NCBI GenBank assembly: GCA_030062745.1
Contig: CP099839.1
Location: 25,409,324-25,473,323 of the forward strand
From: Capitulum mitella
Lineage: Eukaryota > Arthropoda > Thecostraca > Pollicipedomorpha > Pollicipedidae
Direction: 5' to 3'
Length of the DNA: 64,000 nt
The notes below the pieces were generated by a model. The model saw only the letters and a list, made by a program, of their open reading frames with translations, did no database searches and was not told the origin of the DNA. The position numbers and the translations under genes were made by a program. Numbering within the stretch: the stretch's first letter is position 1; each line of letters starts with the position of its first letter. Of the stretch, positions 46,480-64,000 are shown one piece after another.

Positions 46480-49400
46480 AACGATATCGAATGGGCGATT
46501 TCGCAATGGTATTTGCTCACTCTCCGGGTGGCGCTGGCATCCGTGGCGCGAGGCGAGCGGGGTCGGGCGGCGTTCGGCCCGTCCAAGGTCGGCGCGAATG
46601 AGCGACATCCTCGCTCAGCGATCCCGAGCCGAGCCAGTCGGAGCCGGCTCGCGCCGTCCCGGCCGCACGGTCGGCGCCGCGGACGGCCGGACGCGGCGGC
46701 GGGCCCGTCAGCCGGCCGCAGCCCCGCGACCGGCGGCTCGCACCCCCAGCTGAGCCTCGTGGCGGCGCCACGCTCGGCGACTAGTGTCGCACCGGTCTTT
46801 GCGCGCGCGCGAACCCAAACTGATCAGGTTATTTGCAGTCAGTCAAGGGAGTGGACCGGCAGAGTGGACTCTTCAGCGTGTGTCCAAGCGTGTATGAAAT
46901 AGTGTCAGCTGGCATGTGGCCGGGGGCTCACATTTTGCCGCAGTAGTTATTTGCGACCCTTCGACGATCGATGACAGTCGTTAGGTGAACGATGTTGGTA
47001 TCGCATGATGCTTGGAAACGCGACAAATGTGGGTCCTATCGACTCCCGAAATTTCCAAGGCAAAACAACTTGCCTGGGATGGAGGAGGCGCGAAGGACCT
47101 CGACGATGCCGCTTGCCATTAAATGCCGTAGCAGCGAAGTCATATTCAGTCGTAACTCGCAATGCTTCGAAAAAAAAACATGTGGTCCTTGTGAACGGTT
47201 ATGGACATGTTTTTGCTGTCATGCCGTGTGACATGCGGCTGTATGCATCAACTCTTGTTCACGATACATATGTGTCTGAGGTGCCGACTAATTTCACGTG
47301 TCGTCGTTTAAACGTTAGACATAAATGCGCATTTGCGGATCCTGCTTGCCCACTGTATCTTTGGGCAACCCTGGTTTTGGTTCAGCATTTTGCCCCCGCG
47401 TAAAATCCAAACCGCAGACTCAGGATATCGTACTGTCGGAAAGGCAATCTGCGTTTTTTCTTCACAGCTTTTACGTGCATCTGCGTCGTTCTCTTTTGCG
47501 CTGTCCGGGTCGGTGGAAGGCTGCCTGCTCACAGAGTGCATAATTGACTGCTGAGTTAGCCGTGATACCGACAACGGCGTAATCTGTGAGCGGCAGCTCG
47601 GATAAAGCGGGCGGACAGCGCCTCGTGCCGTCTGATCCCGCGGCTCCAGCAGTCGCTGCGTCACGGTTCAAAGTAGAGGCACGGGCACGGGCGCGACCAC
47701 GCGACGGACTTGATTCACCTGATTAGACCGGCTGGCGGCGCTCCGGCCGACCGCGGCCGTCCTCTGCCGGCCAGCTGGCTCGCGCCTGACCCCCTCCTGC
47801 AGCCCGACCTTCCCGTGTCCCAGATCTAGTGATCCTGAGCGGCCGATCGTCTGCATTGTTTCTGCTGACGCCAGGTGCTCTGTCCCGGCTGGGACGGATT
47901 CGGCGGCGGAGCGCGCCGCCCACGCTGCACCTGTGCGCCCGGCCGCCGGTAATGGGCAGCCGGCGGCGGCGCGCGGCTGCGTCAGCGCGCCGCGCGAGGC
48001 CGGGCGGCTGCCTCGACGGGCGGCGTGTCTCCCGGGCGCTCGGCTGTCGGTCGGGCGGCCTCGGGACGGCGGCAGGTCTCGTAGCTCGGAGCTGATGCCG
48101 CCCGACTGCGGCCTCCGAGGCGCGATCGATAGGCTGGCCGGCGACGGTAATCCGTGCCCCGGCCGGCGGCGAGTTCACCCTCCGGCGCCGGCCGGGCCGC
48201 CGCGATACTGGGCTCGTGCGGCGCGGCTGGGCGGTCTCGGACGGTGCCGGCCGGCCGGCCGTCCCGCCACCTCGCGATGGTCGGCGGCAGCCCCGGCCGG
48301 CGACGGATTGAGCCGGCTCAGGGGTGTGTCCACGTCTACGTGGGCTTTCTGATGTTCGCGCCTGGGTTTAGAGTGGGACTGCCCCGGGAAAAAGCCGCCC
48401 TGGATGAAAAAGAAGACAAAGTGAGCGCGCGACGAGAGCAGCTTCGGACTGCGGATTCTGCGCAGGCGTCCAGTATTGACTGGTGGCGCCAGATCTGTCA
48501 GCATAGGCCGGTGCGCGGTGATGTGTGGAGATTGCATGTCGGATCTGGCCGGGGGTAAATAGAATGATGTCATTGTCGCTTATTGAACCTGAATAGGGCA
48601 TTTGAGCCAGCGGGTCGCGAAATTTGTACGGACCAGCTCGGACTCGGCGCCAGTGGCGGAATGAGGCCGCAGGTCGACTGTTTACTCTGTCGTTAAACAG
48701 CGATCGCGGCATCTCGTCGACCCTGCGCGAGCTCGTTCGAGACTGACGACTCCGCGGCGGCGCCGCGCTCTCTGGGTTTGGTGCCACAGAAATAGCGCGC
48801 GCCGGGGACAGGGGCGAGTCGGCCGAGCGGCGGCCGACCCGCCCCGGCCCCCGCAGCTGGCATGTGGCCTGACATTTGACATACAAACAGCGCTCGATGA
48901 GCGACCGGGCAGGAGCGGACCGAGCCGGTCGTCCGGATCGGCGCAGGAGCGGTCCCAGGGGGAGGCCGACGGGCACAGACGCGCAGAAACGGCCCCCGAC
49001 GGGCTGAAGAGGTGACGGCATCCGTGGACCGTGCGGCACAGCGCGCCGCGGCCGACCTGTGCGGAGACGCAGCCTAGGCCGCGAGACGCGCGCCGGCGTC
49101 GGTCGTCGCGGCCGATTCCTGCCTGCGCCGGTCGTCCGGGCGCCGGCCGCCCGTGACGCGACGCTGACTGTTCGGGGCCCATCCTGCCGGTCTGAATCAC
49201 CGTCGGCGGCGCCGGAGGCTCGGTCGGGCCGCGACGGCCGCGCCGGTCGGGAGGCGACCGCGCGGTCCCGCGTCTGACAGCCACCGCCTTTGTCGGCGGT
49301 CGCTGGATACAGAGCGGGGCGAATTAGTCATGCGGCGCGGCGGCGGGGCGGGGGCGTCGTCGGGTCACGCGGGCCGTGCCGTATCGATCAGACCCGGTCG

Positions 49401-52400
49401 GGCCGGAGCTGTACCCCGGGCCCCCGCCGCCGCCGCCTCCGCCCCGCTCTTGGCAGCGCGCCGCTGGCAGGCTTCCGACCGCATTATCTGGCGCAGTCGG
49501 TCGCCTCGCCGGCGTATTCTTCCACTTGGCCGGCGGCGGCGCCGCGTTCCGCCCAGCTGTGGCCGCGTACGCACACCATGATGCAAACGCACGGACGTAT
49601 ACCAAGAAGCGAGGATTGCTGTGGCGGTTTTGTGTTCACGCTGTGCCCCGTGAATGCGATGCGTGCGCCGCGAAACAAGTCGTATCGTGTATACAACATG
49701 CAACTCCTGCGGTATCAGTGACAAAATCTACAGTATGCGCAAATCAGTCGCAGGGGCATTTATCTCTGCGCAGCACGCACAGTGTCATGCTTGTATCGCC
49801 ACCAAATCTGACACATGTGCGTGACAGGGCCTACTGCTCAGCCGCTCGTTGGGTGAACAGGGCGGGGAGGTGCTCACTGGGGTTGGGACGCGAGCCGCCT
49901 GCGCAGTTTCTGGCGGCATTGGACCGTCGCCCGCTGGTGACCATGTCCTGTCGGGTGTCCGCTCCTGCATCCCTGGCTGCTGGCGAGGGGCGGGGGAGGC
50001 GGAGCTCGGGTACAGCTCGGCTCGGCAGCCCCGCGCAGGAAGTCGGGCCAATAGCAGCCAAACAGGGCCGCAGCCTCTTGCGCAGTAGGGCGTTTGGACG
50101 TTTTCGAGCCGTCTGGTTGCGTAACGGCTCTGTCATTATTGAGGAATTTCGACGAGGCCTGGACGCTGCGCTGCTTGATATTGCATGTGGCGGCGGAACG
50201 CGCGGCCCTTCTTGGCGGCGACGCCGTTCGGAATCCGTGAAACCGTTTCTGAGAAGGTTGCCGAGTTCGAGGGAGTCGTCCACCTTCCACCAGAGTTCGG
50301 GCGAGCTGGCGGGCGGGTTGTGTGATATGTGCGCTCGCTGGCGGGACCTTTGTTACGTAAGCCGCGTGCTGAAGCTGTTTTCGGAGATGAAAACAGACGG
50401 TTTATTCTCGAGAAGATGATCCATTCGTCTCGCGACTGCTGCTGGAAGCAAGCCTGTTTCCTCGGCCGCTGAAGGTCCTGGAAGCGGCGGCCTATGGCAG
50501 TTTATACATAATCTGATCAAAGCGATTTGCCAGTTCTCGGGCAGCCTGCGCTTCTCAGAACGATGGTTCAGGTCGGCACGCCATTCGTCAAAATTTCAAA
50601 GGGATGCAGGGCCTGCTGTTTACTGCTTTTGCCGCTGCGAATTTGCTCGTGTATTTTTCGCCGGCGACGACGACTGTTTGGTGAGGCTGGTGAGTCAGAC
50701 TTTGGCAGGTGCCCAGAGTACCTGTCCTCTTCAGTGCTGACGCCAGGGAGCCAGATAATGGCTGCAGAGCTGGGCCCAAACCGTTATCATCGCCTGGCAC
50801 GTTTGCATTGTTTGTCGTGCCCCGAAAGAGCCCCAGCCGTGGAGAATATATCCCACGCGGGACGACGGATGTTTTAGTACTAACAGTCACGCCCACCCAT
50901 TAAAAGTCACACCGCGTCGTGATTTTGATGTCTCCGGCGATTAAATGCCGTTTTGCCGTGGTCACGTTGCACTGGCCATTAAGCGCCAGACGACTGTCGC
51001 GGCAGGGTGTCACTGCGTGGTCCGCGGACATATGGCGGCGCGCCGGGATTCCATAAATATTGACGGCGTCTGGCGGGCGCCGGGCGCGCAGTTTAATGGT
51101 GCTGCCTCGTGCCTGGTCTCTGAGTGCCTTCTCGTAACGGGGCGCCCGGCGCTCATGGCACGGCGGCCGTGATGCGGGCCGCACGCATATCGATTGCGGG
51201 CGCACGCCGAGCGCGCCGCCGCCGCCGCCGCCGGCCGGGCTGGTGCCGCAGCCGGCGACTGCGTCACGCCGGACGTGGCCGCCGCCGCCGCCGCCGCTGG
51301 CGCGGACCCGGCGACCCCGGCGCGCGTGCAGGCGATACCGGTCGCTCAGGCCATCGAGCGGGGCCGGCGCGCGGTGCGTGTCGGGGTCCGGCGCCGGGGA
51401 CAGGCCGGTGCCTGGCCCCGAGCCGGCGGCGTGCGGCCACCGATCCGGTGGTGTCGGCTGCCTGCTCCCCGTCCAGCTGGCCGCGCTGCCCACGGCGGTT
51501 GGCGGAAGGGCGTGCTCCGACCGACTTTTGACACGGGATGGTTGCTTGATATCATGAAGAAGCGAGATGGATGTAGGTGTGCTAGTTCAGGAGTGAGCTG
51601 AGTGGAACGACAGATGCTGAACTGCCTAGCAACGTTATGATGGAGTTCGTGTGTTTGGTGGTCAGACGAAAAATATGCATCGTCATACAACAGTGAAGAT
51701 TGTCTGCCCCGTCAGCGTGTTGAACGCGTTACGGGCGCAGTAGTATTTATATATAGGAGTAGGATAGGAGTAGTACAGGAGACATCTTTATGTTGCCGTG
51801 TGGTTTGGAACGCCAGATGTTTTAATTGGAAGTTGACACCTGCTAGAAGACACGTGGAACAAACGAAAGCGAAACTAGGTGGTTACGCCGGAACTAAGAT
51901 TGAGGAATAGTGTGAAACCCAGCTCAGACGGGTTTTTTTTTTATCTAATCTGTATTCTGAGTGAAAGTTTGGGCCCCGAAGATGTTTCACTAGGCTGCTG
52001 TCATTATGATTGATTTCAGAAACATCAGGACGGCGAACATGCAGACCTGGGTACTTGTGCCAGAATGACACGAGTGCGTAATCGATTACCCTTCCAGCGG
52101 CCTGCAGCTCGGCGTTTGATTTGATAGACGGCCAAATGAACGATGTCCCGCGATTGGTAGGCAAACAGCCGGCCTGTTTGCGGAGACGAGGCGCGGCGGG
52201 CCGGGCGCTCCGTCAGCGGCGGCCGCCTTCTGGCGCGCCGGCCGCGGGTGCCGCGTCAGCGCCCCGGCCGGCCGCCAGCGCCGGCACGCAGACGCGGCCG
52301 GATCGGCATACGTGGCACGCACGGCGGATGGCCGGAGGGGCGGCAGTCGGCCAAATGGGTCGCTAAACGAGGCTGGTGTCGAGCGGCGCCGGGCCGTCCC

Positions 52401-55400
52401 GGGCGGGCGCCGGCGGAGCGAGGCCCGGCGGGCTGACCTTGCCGGCGGTCCCGGCGGCCGGTGGGAGGTCGGCGGCCGCGCGTTACCATGCACCGGGCGC
52501 CGCGGCGCGACTGACCGGCCGCCGACTCGCCGACCGGCGTGCCGCCGCGCGCTGGCCTTGTTCGGAACCGGTTCCGCTCGTGAAATTCCCGATCGGATCG
52601 TTGACATCGGCCGGGAAAGGACATTTAACGGACGGACGGGCGGCGGACGCGGCCGCCGGCAGTCCGCCGCCCGCCGACTATCGACTCATCGATTACGACC
52701 TGGCCGATCTGTCAGGAAGCCGTCGGCGGCCCACTGATCCCATTTTGTCGGCAGGCCGGCCCGACTGTCCCCGGCCGGTCGCCGCGCGCGACATCGATTT
52801 ATCGGCCGGCTCCCCGCTGTCGGCATCGACGCGCTGGTCCCCGCGTCGGCGGCGATCGTGCCGAACTGCGGCCCGGCTTATATACTGCCGGGAAGTCTGT
52901 CCGGCCACCGTATTGAATTATGCTGCGACAGCGTTCTTCCTCGCGTCGCGTCCTCGCCCGGTATTCAATCCGGGAAATGGCCCTCTCAAACGGCCGGCCC
53001 AGTCAGCAAACACGCGCCAGACGCGGTGCCGCGATCGCCGGACCGAAAAAGCTGCCGGCCGCCGGCTAAACGGTCCACAGCTGGGCTTTGTCACCCGAAC
53101 ACTGGGGCGGCGATTTCCCATGTGGCCGAACGCATAACGGATGGTCCGCGCGGCGTAATGGGATGGCGTGTCCGGCGCGTGCCGAGGTCTGTGACGGCCG
53201 CCGCCCCAGAGCCGGCTGTCACGCCGGTCCGCTGACCGGCGCCCGGCACGGTCTCTACGAAATCCCGGCATCCGGCGGCGCGCGGCGCGTGGTCGCTGTC
53301 TCTCCCCCCCCCCCGCTTGTTCGCCTCCGGTCTCCCCTCACCGGGCCCCTGCAGTAGATCACTTCCCATCCGCGAGGGGAGGGGGTGGGGGGCAATTTGT
53401 GGACGCTCGCGGAAGTGACGCTCCATCAGCTGATCAGGTCTCCCCTCGCCGCGTTTCAGCTGATTTCGACAATGGTCTGGAAACCGTTTTCCAACAGCTG
53501 ATCTGGCCGGATGATAGTTGCCGTGGACTGTGTTTCCCGAGCCGTTTTGAAATTAATTGCGAGCTGTTGGTATGGATAAAGAATTGAGCCGAGTGGTGCT
53601 GTAGGTTTAGTTACGGTGCTTTGCTCGTTCGGCGTCGAATTGGTAGTGGATGGTTTGTTTACGATGCGTTCAGAATGGTTTTCAATTAATGATTGCAGTT
53701 GATTGTGTGCATAAATCTTCCGCTAAAATTCGCGGGACAAGTTTTCATTCAAGCTGCAGACTAGTGTGGAAAGTAAATATGGACTGAAAGTTGACTGCGA
53801 TGCAACGTCTGCAGTGTAGAGTTCTGTGGCTGTCGCAGGTGTTCCGTGTTTCGTCACAACCCAGAGTTTTCTTTTTCGTATGAGGTGTGAACCGCAAGAA
53901 AAGCCGTCAACTCACATTTTGTAGCTATGCCCGCGATGGCGGATCGTTCTGGCTCAGTTGTCGACAATGATGTAATTGGTTCAAGTGATGAGTGTCGAAA
54001 AACGTTAGCAGGCCGGATGTTTTCTCGCCCTTAGTTTCAGCCGTTATCCTGTCTGTGCGGTGCCGCGGCAGGCGGCCTTCAGGCGCCGTCGGCGGCCAGC
54101 CGGTGTCGGCACGTGTCCGGCGCCTGGAGACGTCTGCCAGTGCCGGGCCGTGCCTCGCCGCCGACACGGCGGCGTGACGCGAACCGCCCGGAGAAGGTAG
54201 CCGTCCCCGCCCCTGCCCCCGCCCCGCCGGGCCTCGCCGGGCCGAGCCCGCCGGAGACGACGCGCCTCCGGAACGGCAGCGCAGTTGTTTGCAGCGTCCG
54301 GATGCGAGCCCTCCTCCTCCTGCGACCGTAGTGGGGGCCGATAGCAGTTATGACGGTGTTTACAAGGAAACACGTAGTCGGTGGGATAGAATGCGAAGGA
54401 GGCGTATTGTGGATTGGATTGTTTACGCAGCCGTAACCGGAGCTGGGGGCGTTTCGGGCGTGCAAAAAGCCGGCTTCACTGCGGCGACACTGGCGTACAA
54501 CAGTTGCAGCTGCATCTGTGCTTACGGACAGCTGCGCTGACGTATTTTTGCCTTTGTCCGTAGTTCGACGTTCGGGAATGAATTTGATCATAGCGTACAT
54601 AACGACGGCCAGCTGTTGCTGGTATGTACACAACTGTCCTTCGGGTAGGTGTCTGTGATCGGCACATCTGGGAAGTAAACACATGTTACACGTATCGGCG
54701 TTACAGTCATAGGGCTTTAGTATCTTGATCGAACTGCGCGTTTTCCGGTGCGTCAGTTAGCATATGATGTTGCTGTTCAAGAAGAAGTCGTTCACATACA
54801 GCTCCACTGCACGGTAAAAAACGGAACTTGTCTTTGGCTCCAAGTTTGGACGATTATTTTGCGTGGTTGATCGCCTTTGTCAGGCTGGCAAAGAAGGATA
54901 AACAAGGCTGACTGCGGTTGCTATGGTTTTTGCCAAAAAAATAATCATTGGTCCTTTATCAAGGAGTCCACGCTCAGAAAAGATCGTTATCATAATGACT
55001 TGTGTCCAGCATCCACCTGCTCCGTTCTTTGACGCAGAGCCACTAGTGATATTCCCAGTTTCTGTGTTGATACGTAACTTTAACTGTGCAGAAGCTTTGA
55101 TCCAGTCAGAGAAGTCCATCTGACGTGAACGCAAGCATTAGTCTCTAGTCTGTGCCAACGAAGTCATGTAGATTTAGCAGCATATACATGTCCCTCGCAA
55201 CTAGTGCGAAATGTTACGCGCAGGAAGAAATGAAGAAATGTTTGTGAACGCGTTACGCATTGCGTGGATTGGTTTTCAGTTGCCTTGTCGACTTATGTGC
55301 GCATGTGAGCTCAGCCGGGACTTTCCTGCCGTTTCGACTGTCTCATTATTCTGGCAACTGACAATGCAGCTGTCACCTCTGATGAAGTGAGCGGGGGCTG

Positions 55401-56318
55401 AGTGTCAGCAAGTCGCACCGTTCTTTTGTCGTTCTGTGTTACCGGTTGTTGTCTTGTTAAGTTCGGCATTGTGTCGATTATGTGCTGTGTGATTGCTGAT
55501 AATGCCGTACGTAGTTTTCGTGACGGTGGTGGCCAGAAGCCGATCGCGCATTTACGAACCTACCGCCGTGACGTCTTGAAGAGACAAATGATATATGAAT
55601 ATGGTCGATAATAGGAACATGATAAATGGTAATAACAATCAGTTCTATGCCTAGCAGATCAGGCCACATTGTGTACCTCTGACTTGCTACAAGGGCGGCT
55701 GGTACGAAAACCATTTGTGATTTCCAAATGTGGTTCTGTTGACGCTTTCCCCGGCCAAAAGGTCGCAGGCATCGGATTGAAATCAAGCATGGCTGTAAAA
55801 TGAGGCATGGTAAACGGAACGCGTGGTCAGCTTCAAACGGTCTTCGCAATTCATTGCAGTCAATTTCGCCGTGATTTCCGGCTGGGTCCCAAGATTTTCG
55901 AAAAATTCAATCGGTGAAATGGGTCAGACAAAAAAGAGCCGGGATCCGGCTCCGTCGACCGGCCGGGAGGCGCGCCCGAGCGGTGAAATTGTGCAGGCTT
56001 CCGTTTTCGGTCCGACTAGTCCGGGAATTGGCGGCGGATTGCGAGTGGCTCAGAGCTTAAGCTGCGCCTCTGGCGGCGGCCCGAGTGCCGAGATTACCGG
56101 CCGGCGGCGGCCTCCTGGACGGCGCGGCGTTCGATCAGAAAAAAACGGCGGCCGGCGCAGAAATAGCCGCCCGCGCCGCGTCAATACGCAGCGTCCGCCC
56201 ATCTCGGGCCGGCCTAATTAGCGCTGGCCGCGCGATATTCACGCCCGTAATGGGACGAGATTAGGCGGGGCGCTCGGCCTGGTCGTGCTGACACGTCTCA
56301 CCGCCCACCCTGTTTCAG
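46480..56318 (+). other. Long GC-rich intron of the CPEB-like gene
   Basis: At about 46,480 the sequence changes abruptly from CpG-poor to CpG-rich. Much of the rest is dense in GGCCGG/CCGGCC words and GCC triplet runs (51,216-51,300), with a C-run near 53,307. Many long open frames on both strands follow from the scarcity of AT-rich stop codons. None has a domain I recognise. Confidence 0.55.
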
Positions 56319-56421
56319 GAGCGGAACGGCTTCTGCCCCGTCAACGGCGCCAGCCCGCTGGACAGCATGCGCTCGCTGGAGCACTACCTGAACGACATCG
56401 TGCGGGGCTCCGGAGATCCCA
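56319..56421 (+). CDS. orb2: CPEB-like gene exon 2
   Basis: 103 nt, phase 0 in and phase 1 out: ERNGFCPVNGASPLDSMRSL, then EHYLNDIVRGSGDP. It aligns to the vertebrate CPEB2/4 segment MHSLENSLIDIMRAEHDP that lies between the low-complexity region and the first RRM. The acceptor is CACCCTGTTTCAG and the donor CCCA/GTAAGT. The phases fit both neighbours. Confidence 0.78.
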
Positions 56422-62736
<6,315 letters not shown>

Positions 62737-62787
62737 GTTACGTCAACTGCAACGCCAACACCCTGCATTCACTGGCACAGCTGCAGG
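62737..62787 (+). CDS. orb2: CPEB-like gene 51-nt exon 3 (candidate cassette exon)
   Basis: A 51-nt exon, phase 1 at both ends, encodes SYVNCNANTLHSLAQLQ and one base of the next codon. The acceptor has a long T-rich tract (TTTGTTTTTGTTTCAG) and the donor is consensus (G/GTAAGT). Vertebrate CPEB4 and CPEB2 have a 17-residue, 51-nt alternative exon at exactly this place, just after the DIMRAE-DP segment, although residue similarity is weak. Skipping would preserve the frame. Confidence 0.62.
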
Positions 62788-62854
62788 GTAAGTTACGACG
62801 GCGACCCTTCACGCGTGTGGCGAAAATGCTGATTTGGTAAATGATCGCTGATGC

Positions 62855-62888
62855 GAGAGATCCCCATCCCTGTGGATGGGGATCTCTC
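62855..62888 (+). repeat. Perfect intronic hairpin 67 nt after the 51-nt exon
   Basis: GAGAGATCCCCATCC, loop CTGT, GGATGGGGATCTCTC: 15 paired bases and a 4-nt loop. The word CATCCCTGTG is repeated just downstream. As RNA it would be a stable stem in the intron close to the 5' splice site of the candidate cassette exon. Confidence 0.95.
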
Positions 62889-64000
62889 CATCCCTGTGAA
62901 TCTCCATCTCTCTCCATCCATGTGGTCGTTCCTGGGCCACTTCTCTGCATTGGCGGTTCACGCTAACGCGCCGGGTTCTGAACCACAGGTGGACTGTAAC
63001 TGGGGTCAACCCCGACTATCGTGCCGTCGGTCTACAGTTACGTAGGCCGTCTGCCTGCCCGATTAGCTGCCCTTTAATCGGATTCGTGCGGCTAGAGGAG
63101 ACGAGGTCCTCATGCAAGCGTCGGGGCAGGAGCACCGCCGCTCGCTGTCCTGCGCTGTGTATCCTGCGCCGTCCACTTTCTTACCGTGTGTTTACTGTTG
63201 TTCCGCGCTATCAGGTACATCAAACGCCTATTTACTCTGAGCGTCGGCAAGTGTGTACAGGCCCGGCGGAAGGAGGCTTGGTAAATTGATCCGCGTGGAC
63301 TTGGGCAGACCAGGAGCACGCAAGAGCGGCCGTGCGTGGTATCTTCCGTGCTTCTGCCCCCCTCCCCCTACCCATGGCCTTATGTGAACTGTCTGATCAA
63401 GCTCTGACCGGACTGTTTGGTGTGTTACTGGTTCAGGTGTAGACGTATGTCGCATCTGGCGTATTTGGTACGGTAGTACTTTTTCAGGTGTGTCAAACCT
63501 GCTGCCGCAGATCAAGCGCGATATGCGAGGAGGGGGTAGTGGAGTCATAAATGGGTATTGCTGATATTAGAAACGTACAGGTTCTGGTGTTTACAGCTGC
63601 ATCAACACTCGGGAGTAGTTTCTGTGGATTTTATTTGTATTCCCAAAGTCAGATACACGCGCGCTCTTTTAAGTTCCCCGTACCGCGAAGTGTCCATTTC
63701 GGGGTAGTGGGAAGCCAGAACGCTGGTCACCTTCCACGAGCTGGAGTCGGGACATTGCAAGCAGCCGTCCGGAGCCGGCCGTTCCGGGACGAGGCCGAAC
63801 CCGGAGCGGACCAGTGCCCGAGCTTGAGGCGCAGCCGAGCTTGGCGCCGGCGGGGCCCGAGGCCCCGGGGCGCCCGGGTCCGACCTTGGCGGCGCCCGGG
63901 AGCCGGAGCGCCGGCAGCGAGCTGCACAATTCTGGGCCGCGCCGGCGCCGGCCAGCGCGCACTGCGTGGGATAGATAAATAAATGATGCCGCCCCGTCGG
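62889..64000 (+). other. CPEB-like gene intron, no further exon found
   Basis: I looked for a 24-nt microexon or RRM1 start after the 51-nt exon and found none. An AG at 63,209 is followed by a frame that stops after eight codons. The end of the window (63.7-63.96 kb) is GC-rich without recognised coding. Confidence 0.45.

Noticed and set aside
46448..46902. Plus-strand frames just after the CpG transition
   Set aside because: Arg/Ser/Pro-rich chance frames; the CPEB exon already ends at a consensus donor at 46068.
63209..63250. Possible next CPEB exon after an AG
   Set aside because: In the required phase it meets a stop after eight codons and has no RRM similarity.

Overview
This is eukaryotic nuclear DNA, most likely from an arthropod. 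Genes are split by GT-AG introns, there is an interstitial (CCTAA)n/(TTAGG)n tract of the arthropod telomere type, and CpG-rich sequence alternates sharply with CpG-poor sequence. High GC, many GGCCGG words and abundant minisatellites would suit a crustacean such as a barnacle, but that is inference. I see no prokaryotic, viral or CRISPR feature. Several GC-rich open frames are too weak to call.

Layout. (1) About 1.4-4.5 kb, minus strand: five 5' coding exons of an OSBPL9/ORP9-type oxysterol-binding-related protein (PH domain and following helical region); its lipid-transfer domain lies beyond the left edge. (2) 6,184-19,366, plus strand: a complete 11-exon DEAD-box RNA helicase gene, DDX55, reconstructed here to 581 residues with every splice phase matching. 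It lies head-to-head with OSBPL9. Its introns hold a decayed non-LTR reverse transcriptase, a hAT-type MITE with a perfect 8-bp target duplication, and tandem repeats pressed against three 3' splice sites. (3) About 19.4-22.3 kb: microsatellites and a telomere-like tract. (4) Minus strand, 34,761 to about 22,284: two long coding-like blocks of an unrecognised multi-pass membrane protein, possibly one gene with a 10.5-kb intron, with an apparent reading-frame break near 33.78 kb. (5) 37,868-39,494, minus strand: a complete 3-exon TMEM243 gene (126 residues). (6) About 39.7-46.5 kb: a CpG-depleted, AT-rich block with a second MITE of the same family and two inverted repeats. (7) 44,989 to beyond the right edge, plus strand: the first three coding exons of a CPEB2/3/4-class (Orb2-like) translational regulator in very long GC-rich introns. 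The third is a 51-nt phase-1/phase-1 exon at the place of the known alternative exon of vertebrate CPEBs, followed by a perfect intronic hairpin.

The genes have separate housekeeping or regulatory roles (lipid transfer at membrane contacts, large-subunit ribosome assembly, a small membrane protein, mRNA-specific translation control) and do not form a cluster of related function. The most interesting signals are in gene architecture: an eight-copy array of duplicated splice-acceptor/exon-start sequence in front of DDX55 exon 4, the conserved-size CPEB cassette exon with its hairpin, and CpG depletion confined to the 5' parts of genes.
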